Source of the DNA: Desulfobacula sp.
GTDB lineage: Bacteria > Desulfobacterota > Desulfobacteria > Desulfobacterales > Desulfobacteraceae
DNA: 45,905 nucleotides
Reading direction: 5' to 3'
NCBI GenBank assembly: GCA_020048635.1
Contig: JAIFMF010000089.1
Coordinates: 1-45,905 of the forward strand
Program-made: the position numbers and the translations under genes
Notes under the pieces: generated by a model
The model's input: the letters and a program-made list of their open reading frames with translations, nothing else
Databases searched by the model: none
Told to the model about the DNA's origin: nothing
Part shown: positions 18,866 through 29,342 of the stretch, in pieces
Numbering within the stretch: the first letter of the stretch is position 1
Layout: the number at the start of each line of letters is the position of its first letter

Positions 18866-21664
18866 TTATAATATCTTTTTTAGAGCAGCCGCACATCGTG
18901 CACAGGCGGTTGTATGATCAGGATCACAGCCGATAGTGGTGTCGAACCGCCAGCAGCGGTCACATTTCACACCAGCCGCTTTATTGACTTTTATAACAAG
19001 CCCTTCGATTTCTTTTCCTTTGTATGCCGTGTCATCATCAATGGAATCCACAAGCCGGGCAGCAGATACAATAAAGATGTCATATAAATTCTCGGTCAGA
19101 TTCTCGACCTGGGCTTTCAGCTCCGTTGCCGGTAATTTGATGTCAAGAGCGGCATCCAGGGAATGGCCAATGAGTTTATTGATCCTGGCTTCTTCCAGGG
19201 CTTTGGTAACTTCGCCCCTTAGAATCAGAACATTTTCCCACTTATCTGAAAGTGCCTTGTCTTCCCAGTCTTCATGGGCCTCCACCATGGGTTCAAGATG
19301 GATACTTTCCTTGTGGTCCGGGCCTTTGGGCATATACTGGTGAATTTCGTCTGCGGTAAAGGGCAAAATCGGCGCCATAATTTTTACAAGGGCATCGAGG
19401 ATGATCAGCATGGTTGTCTGGGCGTCCCGTCTCAAGGGATCAGCCGGTGGCGATGTATAGAGCCGATCTTTGATGATATCCAGATAAAAAGCTGATAAAT
19501 CAATGACACAAAAATTATGGAGGGTATGATAAATGGTGTGAAATTCATATTTGTCATAGGAAGACCGTGCCCGTTTGATCACCTGGGACAAGCGATGGAG
19601 GATGAACCGATCCAGTTCCGACATTTTCTTAACCGGTCTTAAGTCCTTTGTGATATCAAAGTCGGAAAAATTACCCAGAATAAACCGGCAGGTGTTCCGA
19701 ATGCGGCGGTATGCGTCAGACAATTGTCTCATGATATTATTAGAAATGCTGACATCTCCTCTGTAATCTGCCGAAGTTGCCCACAGTCTTAATACATCCG
19801 CGCCATATTGTTTGATCACTGTATCCGGAGCAACGACATTGCCTACGGATTTGGACATCTTCCGCCCGTTTTCATCCACAACGAATCCATGGGTGAGGAC
19901 GGCCTTGTAGGGTGCTTTACCGGTTCGACCGACGCTGGTTAACAGGGATGAATGGAACCATCCACGGTGCTGGTCGCTTCCTTCAAGATACATATCTGCA
20001 GGCCTTGACAGCCCTTCTCTTTCTTCCAGGACGGCCGCATGGCTCACACCGGAATCAAACCATACATCCAAAATATTATGATCTTTTATAAATTCGGCAG
20101 AACCGCATTTTCCACATTTCGCTCCTTCCGGCATCAGGTCTTTGGCCTCTTTTTCAAACCAGATGTCAGAAGAGTGTTCACAAAATAATTGATGTATTTT
20201 TTCGATGGATTCTCTTGTTACGTATATCTCTTTACAGGATTTACAATGAAACGCCGGGATGGGAACCCCCCAGGATCGCTGTCTTGAAAGACACCAGTCC
20301 GGCCTGTTTTCAATCATGGAATAAATTCTTTCACGGCCCCAGGAAGGAATCCAGGTGACATTATTGATTTCTTCAAGGCTTTTCTTCCGAAGTCCCATTT
20401 TATCCATGGAGATGAACCATTGGGGCGTAGCCCTGTAAATGACTGGATTTTTGCATCTCCAGCAGTGGGGATAGGAATGGGATAGATTTTCATTTTTCAA
20501 TAATAGGTTCAGGCTTTCAAGTTTTTCATTAATCTTTTTATTGGCTTTAAAAATGAATTCTCCAGCAAAAAATTCCACATCCTTTGAAAACGTCCCATTG
20601 TCTTCAACAGGGGAATAACAGTCAAGCCCGTATTTTTCCCCCACCAGATGATCATCGGCACCATGGCCCGGTGCAGTGTGAACGCATCCGGTGCCGGCTT
20701 CCAGGGTGACATGGTTCCCCAGAATTATAAGAGAATCCCTGTCATAGAGGGGGTGTTTACATTTTTTATGTTCCAGATCACGGGAAGACAAATCTTTGAT
20801 AATGGTGTAATCTTCAATTCCAAAGGTTTTCATTGCTTTTTCAACGAGATCTCTGGCCATAATCAGAACTCCATAATCCTTTGTTCTGACTGCGGCATAC
20901 ACAAAATCAGGATGAAGACAGACCCCAAGATTGGCTGGAATAGTCCAGGGGGTTGTGGTCCAGATGACGATAGAAACGTCCTCTTTAACCCCTGGCAAAA
21001 GGCCTGAGAGATCATCTTTGACCGGAAATTTCACAAAAATGGAGGGAGATGTGTGATCGTGATATTCAATTTCGGCTTCAGCAAGGGCTGTTTGACAACT
21101 GTAGCACCAGTAAATTGGCTTTTTGCCTAAAAACATATCTCCTGAAAGCGCAAATTCACCGCATTCCTTTGCAATCCTGGCTTCATAGGGATAGTTCATG
21201 GTCAGATAGGGTTTATCCCATTCGCCCATGACACCAAACCGTTTGAATTCTTCTCTCTGGATATCCACAAATTTTGCAGCATAGGAACGGCATTCTCGCC
21301 GGATCTGAACATCCGTCATTGTTTTTTTCTTTTCACCCAGGCTTTTATCTACATTGTGCTCAATCGGAAGTCCGTGGCAATCCCAGCCTGGAACATAAGG
21401 TGCATCAAACCCTGCCATCTGTCTCGATCTGACGATAATATCCTTTAAAATTTTATTGATTGCATGTCCCATGTGCAAATGACCATTTGCATAGGGAGGG
21501 CCGTCATGAAGGATAAAAAGTTCTCTGCCTTTGGACTGTTCTCTGAGTTTCTGATAGATCTTTTTGTCGTCCCATTCCTTTAGCTGAAGGGGTTCACGCT
21601 GGGGCAGATTGGCCTTCATGGCAAATTCTGTAGAAGGCAGGTTCAAAGTATTCTTATAATCCAT
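18866..21664 (-). CDS. ileS: Isoleucyl-tRNA synthetase
   Basis: [48 protein letters not shown]-terminal Zn finger (CDRCWRF...CARC). Confidence 0.97.
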   Translation of the reverse strand: MDYKNTLNLPSTEFAMKANLPQREPLQLKEWDDKKIYQKLREQSKGRELFILHDGPPYANGHLHMGHAINKILKDIIVRSRQMAGFDAPYVPGWDCHGLPIEHNVDKSLGEKKKTMTDVQIRRECRSYAAKFVDIQREEFKRFGVMGEWDKPYLTMNYPYEARIAKECGEFALSGDMFLGKKPIYWCYSCQTALAEAEIEYHDHTSPSIFVKFPVKDDLSGLLPGVKEDVSIVIWTTTPWTIPANLGVCLHPDFVYAAVRTKDYGVLIMARDLVEKAMKTFGIEDYTIIKDLSSRDLEHKKCKHPLYDRDSLIILGNHVTLEAGTGCVHTAPGHGADDHLVGEKYGLDCYSPVEDNGTFSKDVEFFAGEFIFKANKKINEKLESLNLLLKNENLSHSYPHCWRCKNPVIYRATPQWFISMDKMGLRKKSLEEINNVTWIPSWGRERIYSMIENRPDWCLSRQRSWGVPIPAFHCKSCKEIYVTRESIEKIHQLFCEHSSDIWFEKEAKDLMPEGAKCGKCGSAEFIKDHNILDVWFDSGVSHAAVLEEREGLSRPADMYLEGSDQHRGWFHSSLLTSVGRTGKAPYKAVLTHGFVVDENGRKMSKSVGNVVAPDTVIKQYGADVLRLWATSADYRGDVSISNNIMRQLSDAYRRIRNTCRFILGNFSDFDITKDLRPVKKMSELDRFILHRLSQVIKRARSSYDKYEFHTIYHTLHNFCVIDLSAFYLDIIKDRLYTSPPADPLRRDAQTTMLIILDALVKIMAPILPFTADEIHQYMPKGPDHKESIHLEPMVEAHEDWEDKALSDKWENVLILRGEVTKALEEARINKLIGHSLDAALDIKLPATELKAQVENLTENLYDIFIVSAARLVDSIDDDTAYKGKEIEGLVIKVNKAAGVKCDRCWRFDTTIGCDPDHTTACARCAAALKKIL

Positions 21665-21769
21665 TATTCCTCCGATGTTCGGATCAGTTGATTTTCAATA
21701 GTTGAGTTTTCTTTTGTATGGTTAAAGCAAAGAAAAGTCAAGAATTAACCTTGATTCTTAAGGGGTTTG

Positions 21770-22444
21770 TTATGATTCGTATCTTGTTGAGAGCCTTATC
21801 ACATATCGATCTGCTTTTTCAAAAGGCAGCAGATAATGATCGGTTTTACATTCAAACCGACTGGATAAGGTCGGGGTTATTTCTTTTTCCAGATGTTTTC
21901 CTTTCATGGCATAAATTCGACCTTCCCGTTTTAATAACGGCCATGAAAGATCAACAAACCGCTCAAGGTCTGTAAAGGCTCTTGAAATTACCGCATCAAA
22001 CTGCTTGAAAAAATTCTCATCCATCTTCAGATTTTCAACCCTCGCGTGGACGGCATTAATATTTTCAAGTTTCAGTAAACGAATGATATGCTTAAGAAAA
22101 TTAATTTTTTTGAGGGAGGCGTCAATCAGGATAATTTTTAATGACGGCTTCATTATTTTAAGAGGTATGCCTGGAAATCCTCCCCCGGAACCGATGTCGA
22201 CCAGATATTTTTCAGCATCTAGGAAAGAGGCTACCGCGATTGAATCAAAAAAATGTTTTTCGGCCACTTCGCACGGATCTTTTATGGCCGTGAGATTCAT
22301 CTTCTGATTCCATATCATCAGCTCACTTGCGTGTTCTGCAATCTGCTTCATCTGGAGTCCAGAAAGTTTGATATCAATGGTTTTTAATGACTTCTCAAGA
22401 TGGTATTTAAATTTTTGAATAAATTGATCCGGCAGTTGCTTCAC
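21770..22444 (-). CDS. rsmG: 16S rRNA (guanine527-N7)-methyltransferase
   Basis: NQKMNLTAI, DIGSGGGFPGIPLKI, ISRAFTDLERF. Confidence 0.92.
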   Translation of the reverse strand: MKQLPDQFIQKFKYHLEKSLKTIDIKLSGLQMKQIAEHASELMIWNQKMNLTAIKDPCEVAEKHFFDSIAVASFLDAEKYLVDIGSGGGFPGIPLKIMKPSLKIILIDASLKKINFLKHIIRLLKLENINAVHARVENLKMDENFFKQFDAVISRAFTDLERFVDLSWPLLKREGRIYAMKGKHLEKEITPTLSSRFECKTDHYLLPFEKADRYVIRLSTRYES

Positions 22445-22483
22445 AATAATATGGTCTTATATGTTTATTAAATTAATTTTTTA

Positions 22484-22512
22484 TTGACAAATTAAAGGGT
22501 TAAATATAAGAT
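22484..22512 (+). promoter_or_regulatory. Candidate sigma-70 promoter upstream of the EF-G gene
   Basis: TTGACA (22484-22489), 17-nt spacer, TAAGAT (22507-22512); leaves a roughly 145-nt leader. Confidence 0.5.
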
Positions 22513-22663
22513 ATCGCCTTCATAAGTTAAGTTTAACTTCGGGCTCACACTAACAAAATCGTCATAATTTGGCAATATTAAAATACGGTAAAGCCTTTAT
22601 CAACGATTGCATTTAGAGATTGTCACAAAGGCTGATTTTATTTTTATTTAAGGATGTTTTAAA

Positions 22664-24748
22664 ATGATCAGAGATTTAAAAAGAGTTAGAAACATTGGAA
22701 TCAGCGCTCATATCGATTCCGGTAAAACCACCCTGACGGAAAGAATTCTTTTTTATACTGCAAGAATCCATAAAATTAATGAGGTCAGGGGCAAAGACGG
22801 TGTCGGTGCCATCATGGATTCCATGGACCTGGAAAGAGAAAGAGGTATTACCATTGCCTCCGCCGCCACCTATTGTGAATGGAACAATCACAATATCAAT
22901 ATTATCGATACCCCGGGTCACGTTGATTTTACCGTTGAGGTCGAACGCTCCTTAAGAGTTCTTGACGGCGTTATCCTGGTTCTGTGCTCTGTATCCGGCG
23001 TTCAGTCCCAGTCCATTACCGTTGATCAACAGATGAAACGGTACCAGGTTCCCTGTATTGCCTTTGTCAACAAATGCGATCGTTCAGGTGCAAATCCTGC
23101 CAAGGTGAGTGCCCAGCTAAGAGATAAACTGGGTCACAATTCTGTTCTCATGCAGCTTCCCATTGGCCTTGAAGATAAACATGAGGGCATTATCGATTTG
23201 GTTTCAATGAGAGCCCTATACTTTGAAGGTGACAACGGTGAACAAGTGGTTGTCAAAGACATCCCGGCTAATATGATGGATGAAGCCAAAACAACGCGTG
23301 AAAAAATGATTGATGCGGTTTCTCTTTTTTCTGAAGCACTCACTGATGCAATTCTTGAAGAAAAAGAAATCACAACCGAGCTCATCATGGACGCTGTCCG
23401 AACCGGAACCATTTCACGGCAGATGACGCCGGTGTTTCTGGGTTCCGCTTACAAAAATAAAGCGGTTCAACCCCTCTTGGATGCCGTTGTCAACTACCTT
23501 CCCTCTCCACTGGATATCGAAAATCATGCCATTGACATGGACAATAATGAAGAAACCGTTATCCTGGAAAGCAGCTTTGACAAGCCCACGGTTGCCCTTG
23601 CATTTAAGCTGGAGGACGGTCAGTATGGCCAGTTGACCTATATCCGGGTCTATCAGGGATGCATCGATAAAGGTGACACCCTGATCAATTCAAGGGATGG
23701 GAAAAAATTTAAAGCCGGAAGACTCATCAGAATGCATTCAAGCCAGATGGAAGATGTTGATGCCCTTCCCGCAGGACATATCGGCGCCATGTTCGGAATT
23801 GATTGTGCCTCCGGAGATACCTTTGTTTCCCCTCAAATCAATTATACCCTTCTTGCCATGCATATCATGGAACCGGTTATTTCTCTTTCCATTGTGCCTA
23901 AAGACAATAAAGCCCAGATCAATATGTCGAAAGCACTAAACCGGTTTACCAAGGAAGACCCCACTTTTAAAACCTATGTGGATCGTGAAACCGGTGACAC
24001 TATTATCCAGGGGATGGGTGAACTTCACCTTGAAGTATATGTGGAAAGAATGAAAAGAGAATATGCGGCTGAAGTCACCACCGGCCAGCCAAGGGTCGCT
24101 TATAGGGAAACCATCACTCAGAAAGCCCTGTTCAATTATACCCATAAAAAGCAGACGGGTGGCGCAGGACAATATGGGCGTGTCTCCGGATTCCTTGAGC
24201 CCTGTGATGAAGATTTTATATTTGTGAATAAAGTAACCGGGGGCCGGATCCCCTCCAATTATATTCCGGCGTGTGAACACGGCTTTAAAGGCTGTATGGA
24301 TAAAGGCCCCAAACTTGAATTCCCGGTCACAGGCATCAAGGTCACCCTGGAAGATGGTGCCTATCATGCGGTTGACTCATCCGATATGGCCTTCAAGGCT
24401 GCGGCAAGGGGAGGATTTCTGGAAGGCTATGCAAAAGCCAAACCCGTCATAAAAGAACCGATTATGAAGGTGGTCATTGAAACTCCCAATGAATTTCAAG
24501 GTTCCTGCATGGGGCTGATTAACCAGAGAAGAGGAATTATTCAGGGTTCCCAGGAAGAAGGCGGGATCATGTCAGTCATTGAGTCGCAGGTGCCCTTATC
24601 TGAAATGTTCGGGTTTTCAACTATTCTTCGGTCGGCCACTCAGGGAAAAGCCCAATTCACCATGGAATTTTCAATTTATAAACAGGTTCCGCAATCTGTA
24701 GCAGAAGAGATTGTAAGAAAAAAACTGGAAGAAAAACCTAAAAAATAA
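22664..24748 (+). CDS. fusA: Elongation factor G, mitochondrial EFG1/spdEFG1-like
   Basis: [82 protein letters not shown]. Confidence 0.93.
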   Translation: MIRDLKRVRNIGISAHIDSGKTTLTERILFYTARIHKINEVRGKDGVGAIMDSMDLERERGITIASAATYCEWNNHNINIIDTPGHVDFTVEVERSLRVLDGVILVLCSVSGVQSQSITVDQQMKRYQVPCIAFVNKCDRSGANPAKVSAQLRDKLGHNSVLMQLPIGLEDKHEGIIDLVSMRALYFEGDNGEQVVVKDIPANMMDEAKTTREKMIDAVSLFSEALTDAILEEKEITTELIMDAVRTGTISRQMTPVFLGSAYKNKAVQPLLDAVVNYLPSPLDIENHAIDMDNNEETVILESSFDKPTVALAFKLEDGQYGQLTYIRVYQGCIDKGDTLINSRDGKKFKAGRLIRMHSSQMEDVDALPAGHIGAMFGIDCASGDTFVSPQINYTLLAMHIMEPVISLSIVPKDNKAQINMSKALNRFTKEDPTFKTYVDRETGDTIIQGMGELHLEVYVERMKREYAAEVTTGQPRVAYRETITQKALFNYTHKKQTGGAGQYGRVSGFLEPCDEDFIFVNKVTGGRIPSNYIPACEHGFKGCMDKGPKLEFPVTGIKVTLEDGAYHAVDSSDMAFKAAARGGFLEGYAKAKPVIKEPIMKVVIETPNEFQGSCMGLINQRRGIIQGSQEEGGIMSVIESQVPLSEMFGFSTILRSATQGKAQFTMEFSIYKQVPQSVAEEIVRKKLEEKPKK

Positions 24749-24774
24749 AAAAACCATATTTGGAGACAGGAAGC

Positions 24775-25473
24775 ATGTTAAAAAAAGATCTCATTCTCAA
24801 AAGCCCGGTTTCACAAACCCTTGGGATTGAAAACGTCAAAGATGGCCGATTCGGAGCCGTCATTTCCAGGGCTGGTGTTGGAAAAACCAGTTTTCTTGTA
24901 CAGATTGCCATTACCCAGCTCCTGAGGAATGAAAAAATACTCCACATCAGCCTTGTAGAACCCATAGAAAAAATTAACCTCAGATATAATGATGGGTATG
25001 CCAACCTCATTGACAGTATCGGATATGTAGACCCCCAGAAAGCCGTCAGACTTTGGGAAGACGTCTGCACGAATAAAGTCGGTATCAGCTATAATGAATC
25101 CACTTTTGATACGGAAAAAGTCAGGGATTATCTGAAAAGCTTTAAAAAAGCTGATCTTACGCTACCCTCCATTATTATTATGGATGGTCTGAATTTTGAT
25201 AAAGATGTTTCAGGTACTCTTGAAAAGCTGGATCATCTAAGCCGGGATTTTTCCATTTTTATCTGGTTTTCGATCAAAAGCCACAGGGAAGAGAAATTAT
25301 GTGACGATGGATATCCTATCCAGCTTGAAACCTATAAGGACTTGTTTGATAAGGCTATTTTTCTTAATCCTGTCGAAGACAAGATAGAGGCGGTTATTCT
25401 CAAGGATGGGACCAGAACCGATCAAATCTTCAAGCTTGATTCAGCTACCATGATGATAGCAGAAAAAGAATAG
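24775..25473 (+). CDS. Small RecA/KaiC-like P-loop ATPase, uncharacterised
   Basis: Walker A-like SRAGVGKTSF, hydrophobic Walker B-like SIIIMDGLNF; GGAGACA before the ATG at 24775, 26 nt after the EF-G stop. Confidence 0.7.
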   Translation: MLKKDLILKSPVSQTLGIENVKDGRFGAVISRAGVGKTSFLVQIAITQLLRNEKILHISLVEPIEKINLRYNDGYANLIDSIGYVDPQKAVRLWEDVCTNKVGISYNESTFDTEKVRDYLKSFKKADLTLPSIIIMDGLNFDKDVSGTLEKLDHLSRDFSIFIWFSIKSHREEKLCDDGYPIQLETYKDLFDKAIFLNPVEDKIEAVILKDGTRTDQIFKLDSATMMIAEKE

Positions 25474-25501
25474 CCTTTTAAAAAAATGAATCAGCACCTT
25501 T

Positions 25502-25542
25502 AAAGACACCGCATGTCAATTGTTTTGACATGCGGTGTCTTT
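25502..25542. terminator. Strong bidirectional rho-independent terminator
   Basis: Perfect 18-bp inverted repeat AAAGACACCGCATGTCAA / TTGACATGCGGTGTCTTT with a 5-nt loop between two convergent genes. Confidence 0.9.
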
Positions 25543-25548
25543 ATCTCA

Positions 25549-27711
25549 TCAAACCCATTGCCGGATAAAATTTTCAATGGCCTTATAAATTCTGGTAATC
25601 CCCTCTCCTATTAAAATTCCATGCCGGTTATAATCAAAGACATAATATTCCTTGGTTTCTGATCCAAGCCCTTCAAACAATTTGAGAGTCCCTTTGGGAT
25701 TTACAACCGGATCTTTTCTGGATTGAACGACCAGAGCCGGCTGATGAATGGTTTCCAATTTGGGTTCAAGGGAGTCCATTAGCTTTTCAAGCTGATGAAT
25801 CCCTGCAATTGGGTTTCGAGAATAATTAATATGGGGATTTTCAGGAATATTTTCAATAAATTCTTTTGCCATGGCCTTGAGATGCATTTTTTTTATCATG
25901 ATATTCCAGGAATCAAGGGTTGAAACAAAATAAGACCCGAGATCCTTAAGCTTCATGGGAGGTGCTACGGCAAAAACAGCGGCGATACCATCCACTCTGG
26001 TGCATAAATCCAGGGCAAGCCCCGCGCCGGTTGAAAACCCGCCGACAATGATCTTTTTGCATGAATGCCGCAACACTACAAAGGCCTCTTCCACAGACTC
26101 TATCCATTGTTCATATTTTGTTCCGGCAAGATCCTCAGGCGCAGTACCATGACCTTTTAATCTCGGCACATAAACCGTAAATCCATTATTGTATAGATCA
26201 TATGCAAAGGCTTTCATTTCTTCCGGAGCTGCCATATACCCATGAATCAGCAGGATACCGGCAGCCTCATTTTCATTTTTCAGAAATATTGGATTGCCTA
26301 TAGTTTTTTCCTTTGATTCCCCTGCTATATAATGTTTGTTATAATCCATTGAAAAATCAGATTCAATTTTTCCAATAATCTCATCTTTAACCATATTAAG
26401 GATTTCCAGCTTAGTTTTTTGAGCCAGTTTTTTTAAGGAATCTTCAACGTCCTTAAGTGGTTCAACTTCGTTTGCCATAACAAGAATGGGGTTTTCTATC
26501 CTGATGGTATGGAAATCTGAGGGTGTGATAAATTTTGTCTGATCTTTAAAAATTTTTTTATCTTTGATCTGAATTACCCCTGTATTTTCTGCCAGGTTAA
26601 AAAAATCCCTGAACCTATGAAACCGGTCATCCGTTAGAAGATGAATCTGATTTAATAAAAAATTGTCTGATACAAAGCGGGTCCTGTTGGAAACAAGAAA
26701 AAAGATTGCAATATATACCTTGCATTTGAATTCATAGATATCAATCCCATCCTTTCGATACGGGAAATGTTTGAGTATGCAGGAAAGGATGTGATCATAA
26801 TTGATGCAGGTCATGGCATATACAGATGCCATGTATTTTTCCATTATTTGGATGGATAATTCCCTTGAAATCTGTTTTGAAATTAGGTCTTCTTCAAATC
26901 GGATTTTTCGTTTAACTGTGAGCATGCTTTCAATGTAGGGATCATTCAGATATTCCCTTATTTTAATGGGAGCCCCGAATCGAATCGTGATATCCACATC
27001 TGAAAACAACATATTGCCTTCCGTCATGAGCTCATCCTTAACCCTTTTGGAGGGATCTTTTATAACGATCTGAGCGATTCTGCTCAAGATGTTTGCTCTG
27101 GGGCTTGCAGGATAATATGTTATATTAACGGGAACAATAAAGGTTTCCTTTGAAAGGATATTGTCAATATGATCTATTTCAAATGTTTGCAGAAGTCTTT
27201 CAAATTCGGGCTCCCCATTACTTTTTAATCTTCTCAACCGTTCACGGTAAAATTCACACCTCAAGGCAAGAGTGGCGGCACCGGTATGGGGCCGTCTTTC
27301 TGTTCCCTCTTCTTTGAGGCTGAAATGATCCTGCTTGACAAGTTTTTTGTTTTTGACCATCATGCCTTCAGGAAAGATGATCCAATGGACATCCCCAGAC
27401 AACAGGGTTTTCAAAATCAACTCATCCCTGTGCGGATCTTTTACTGATACTCCGCCAAGATTGGTCACGAATCCTTTGAGAATTGGGATATCAAACAGCT
27501 CTGCCGTTGCAAGGGAAAATATTTTTTTATGAGTGATATTATGAATATGATATGGAAGGAAAACAGTTTCGATTCTTGTGAAATGATTGGCTGTAAAGAT
27601 TATGGAGCCGTCGGGAATATTTTCCTTTCCAAAGATTTTTATACGAGCTTTGGAAAACCCGGAAAAAGTTTTCATGGTATAGCCGGATAATTCAAATGCG
27701 AATCTGTTCAT
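25549..27711 (-). CDS. Fusion of PlsC-like acyltransferase (N-terminal) and alpha/beta hydrolase (C-terminal)
   Basis: N-terminal FTANHFTRIET and IIFPEGMMVKNKKL; C-terminal LLIHGYMAAPEEM, RLKGHGTAPEDL, GGFSTGAG (GxSxG nucleophile). Confidence 0.85.
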   Translation of the reverse strand: MNRFAFELSGYTMKTFSGFSKARIKIFGKENIPDGSIIFTANHFTRIETVFLPYHIHNITHKKIFSLATAELFDIPILKGFVTNLGGVSVKDPHRDELILKTLLSGDVHWIIFPEGMMVKNKKLVKQDHFSLKEEGTERRPHTGAATLALRCEFYRERLRRLKSNGEPEFERLLQTFEIDHIDNILSKETFIVPVNITYYPASPRANILSRIAQIVIKDPSKRVKDELMTEGNMLFSDVDITIRFGAPIKIREYLNDPYIESMLTVKRKIRFEEDLISKQISRELSIQIMEKYMASVYAMTCINYDHILSCILKHFPYRKDGIDIYEFKCKVYIAIFFLVSNRTRFVSDNFLLNQIHLLTDDRFHRFRDFFNLAENTGVIQIKDKKIFKDQTKFITPSDFHTIRIENPILVMANEVEPLKDVEDSLKKLAQKTKLEILNMVKDEIIGKIESDFSMDYNKHYIAGESKEKTIGNPIFLKNENEAAGILLIHGYMAAPEEMKAFAYDLYNNGFTVYVPRLKGHGTAPEDLAGTKYEQWIESVEEAFVVLRHSCKKIIVGGFSTGAGLALDLCTRVDGIAAVFAVAPPMKLKDLGSYFVSTLDSWNIMIKKMHLKAMAKEFIENIPENPHINYSRNPIAGIHQLEKLMDSLEPKLETIHQPALVVQSRKDPVVNPKGTLKLFEGLGSETKEYYVFDYNRHGILIGEGITRIYKAIENFIRQWV

Positions 27712-27734
27712 AGGGTCTGGCCTTTAAAACAAGA

Positions 27735-27763
27735 TTGTTAATCAATAGAAGATATTGTATAAT
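27735..27763 (+). promoter_or_regulatory. Candidate sigma-70 promoter of the NIL-ferredoxin/mnmA cluster
   Basis: TTGTTA (27735-27740), 17-nt spacer, TATAAT (27758-27763). Confidence 0.45.
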
Positions 27764-27867
27764 GGATCGATATCAAAATATACATTGACCTTGTAAAGAA
27801 TAAACCTTAATGTCAGTTTTTTGTCAACGAAGTTTATTGATTATGATTTAAAAATCGGAGGCTTAGC

Positions 27868-28299
27868 GTGTATTCAAAAATCGTCATACTCAATTTTCCA
27901 AGTGAGGTTGCCCAGAAAGCACTGGTCTGTCAATTGACCAGAAAATATGATCTTTTGTTTAACATCCTCAGTGCCAGGATATCCAATAAAAAAGAAGGAT
28001 ATATGGTTCTTGAAATTTCATCGGTTTCCAAGGCTGCCTTTAACAAAGGTGTCAATTTTCTGAAGGAACAGGGAGTTTCTGTTTCAAGTCCTGAACACCA
28101 GATCTATAAGGATGAAGAGGTATGCACCCATTGCGGCTCATGCACGGCAGTTTGCCCCACCGAGGCCCTGTATATCAAACGACCACAAATGGAAGTAATT
28201 TTTGATCAGGAAAAATGCAGCGTGTGCGAGCTCTGTGTGGTCACCTGTCCGACACGCGCCATGGGCCTTTTTTCAGCCGAAACCCAAGATGTTGCCTGA
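27868..28299 (+). CDS. NIL domain protein fused to a 2x[4Fe-4S] ferredoxin
   Basis: NIL-type N-terminus followed by CTHCGSCTAVCP and CSVCELCVVTCP; GTG start preceded by CGGAGG. Confidence 0.88.
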   Translation: MYSKIVILNFPSEVAQKALVCQLTRKYDLLFNILSARISNKKEGYMVLEISSVSKAAFNKGVNFLKEQGVSVSSPEHQIYKDEEVCTHCGSCTAVCPTEALYIKRPQMEVIFDQEKCSVCELCVVTCPTRAMGLFSAETQDVA

Positions 28300-29342
28300 T
28301 GAACAACCCGGTTATTGCAGTTGCACTGAGTGGCGGGATTGATTCTCTTGTTTCAGGATATCTTTTAAAACACAAATATAAGAACTTATTCGGGATTCAT
28401 TTTCGAACCGGGTATGAAAAAGAGCCTATAAATTCATCTTTGCTTGAACATCAGCTTGGATTTCCTGTTATCTGCATTGATTTTTCAAAGCTATTTGAAG
28501 AAAAAGTGATCTCATATTTTATCCGGACCTATCTGGATGGAAAAACACCCAATCCCTGTATCGTCTGCAATAAAGAAATCAAATTTGGGGAATTGATGAA
28601 ACATGCCCGAGAAATGGGAGCTGATTATCTTGCAACTGGTCATTACGCAAGCGTCATCAATCCTTTTTCCTTTCCCCAAAAAAACTCTACCCCTGCCTAT
28701 CTTGAAAAAGCAGGGGATTTAATAAAGGATCAAAGCTATTTTCTTTCAATGTTAACCCCTGATCAGCTTGAAAAAATCATTTTCCCTCTGGCCGCTATGA
28801 GAAAAGAAGAGGTCAAAGCCTTTGCCAAAACAAAAAATATCAAACCGCTGCACCCAAGTGAAAGTCAGGACATTTGTTTTATCCATGGCAATGACCTTTC
28901 AAAATTTATCCTGGAAAAACAAAAAATTAAATCGGAACAAGGCAATATCGTTGATCTGGATGGAAAAATTGTCGGCCGTCACAGCGGTCTTCATCAGTTT
29001 ACCATCGGCCAGCGCAAAGGCATAAACTCGCCTGCCCGAGAAGCCTATTATGTGAAGCGGATTGACATCAAAAACAATATCCTTGAGGTCTGTTTTAAAA
29101 AGGATCTTTCCACAAAAAGTTTTCAAGTGGAAGAGATAAACTGGAACGATATAGACCGGGTGAGGATCCCGAAAATTATAACGAAAATACGATATAGCCA
29201 TAAAGGGGCCTTGTCCACGCTGAAAATGAAGGGCTATTCCGGAGAGGTCGTGTTCGATGAACCCCAGAATGCTGTAACCCCTGGACAGGCTGCTGTCTTC
29301 TATAAAGAAACCAGGGTGCTGGGCGCGGGAATCATTCAATGA
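28299..29342 (+). CDS. mnmA: tRNA-specific 2-thiouridylase
   Basis: PP-loop SGGIDS, TPNPCIVCNKEIKFGELM, YLATGHYA, SQDICFI; ATG overlaps the upstream stop (TGATG). Confidence 0.92.
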   Translation: MNNPVIAVALSGGIDSLVSGYLLKHKYKNLFGIHFRTGYEKEPINSSLLEHQLGFPVICIDFSKLFEEKVISYFIRTYLDGKTPNPCIVCNKEIKFGELMKHAREMGADYLATGHYASVINPFSFPQKNSTPAYLEKAGDLIKDQSYFLSMLTPDQLEKIIFPLAAMRKEEVKAFAKTKNIKPLHPSESQDICFIHGNDLSKFILEKQKIKSEQGNIVDLDGKIVGRHSGLHQFTIGQRKGINSPAREAYYVKRIDIKNNILEVCFKKDLSTKSFQVEEINWNDIDRVRIPKIITKIRYSHKGALSTLKMKGYSGEVVFDEPQNAVTPGQAAVFYKETRVLGAGIIQ

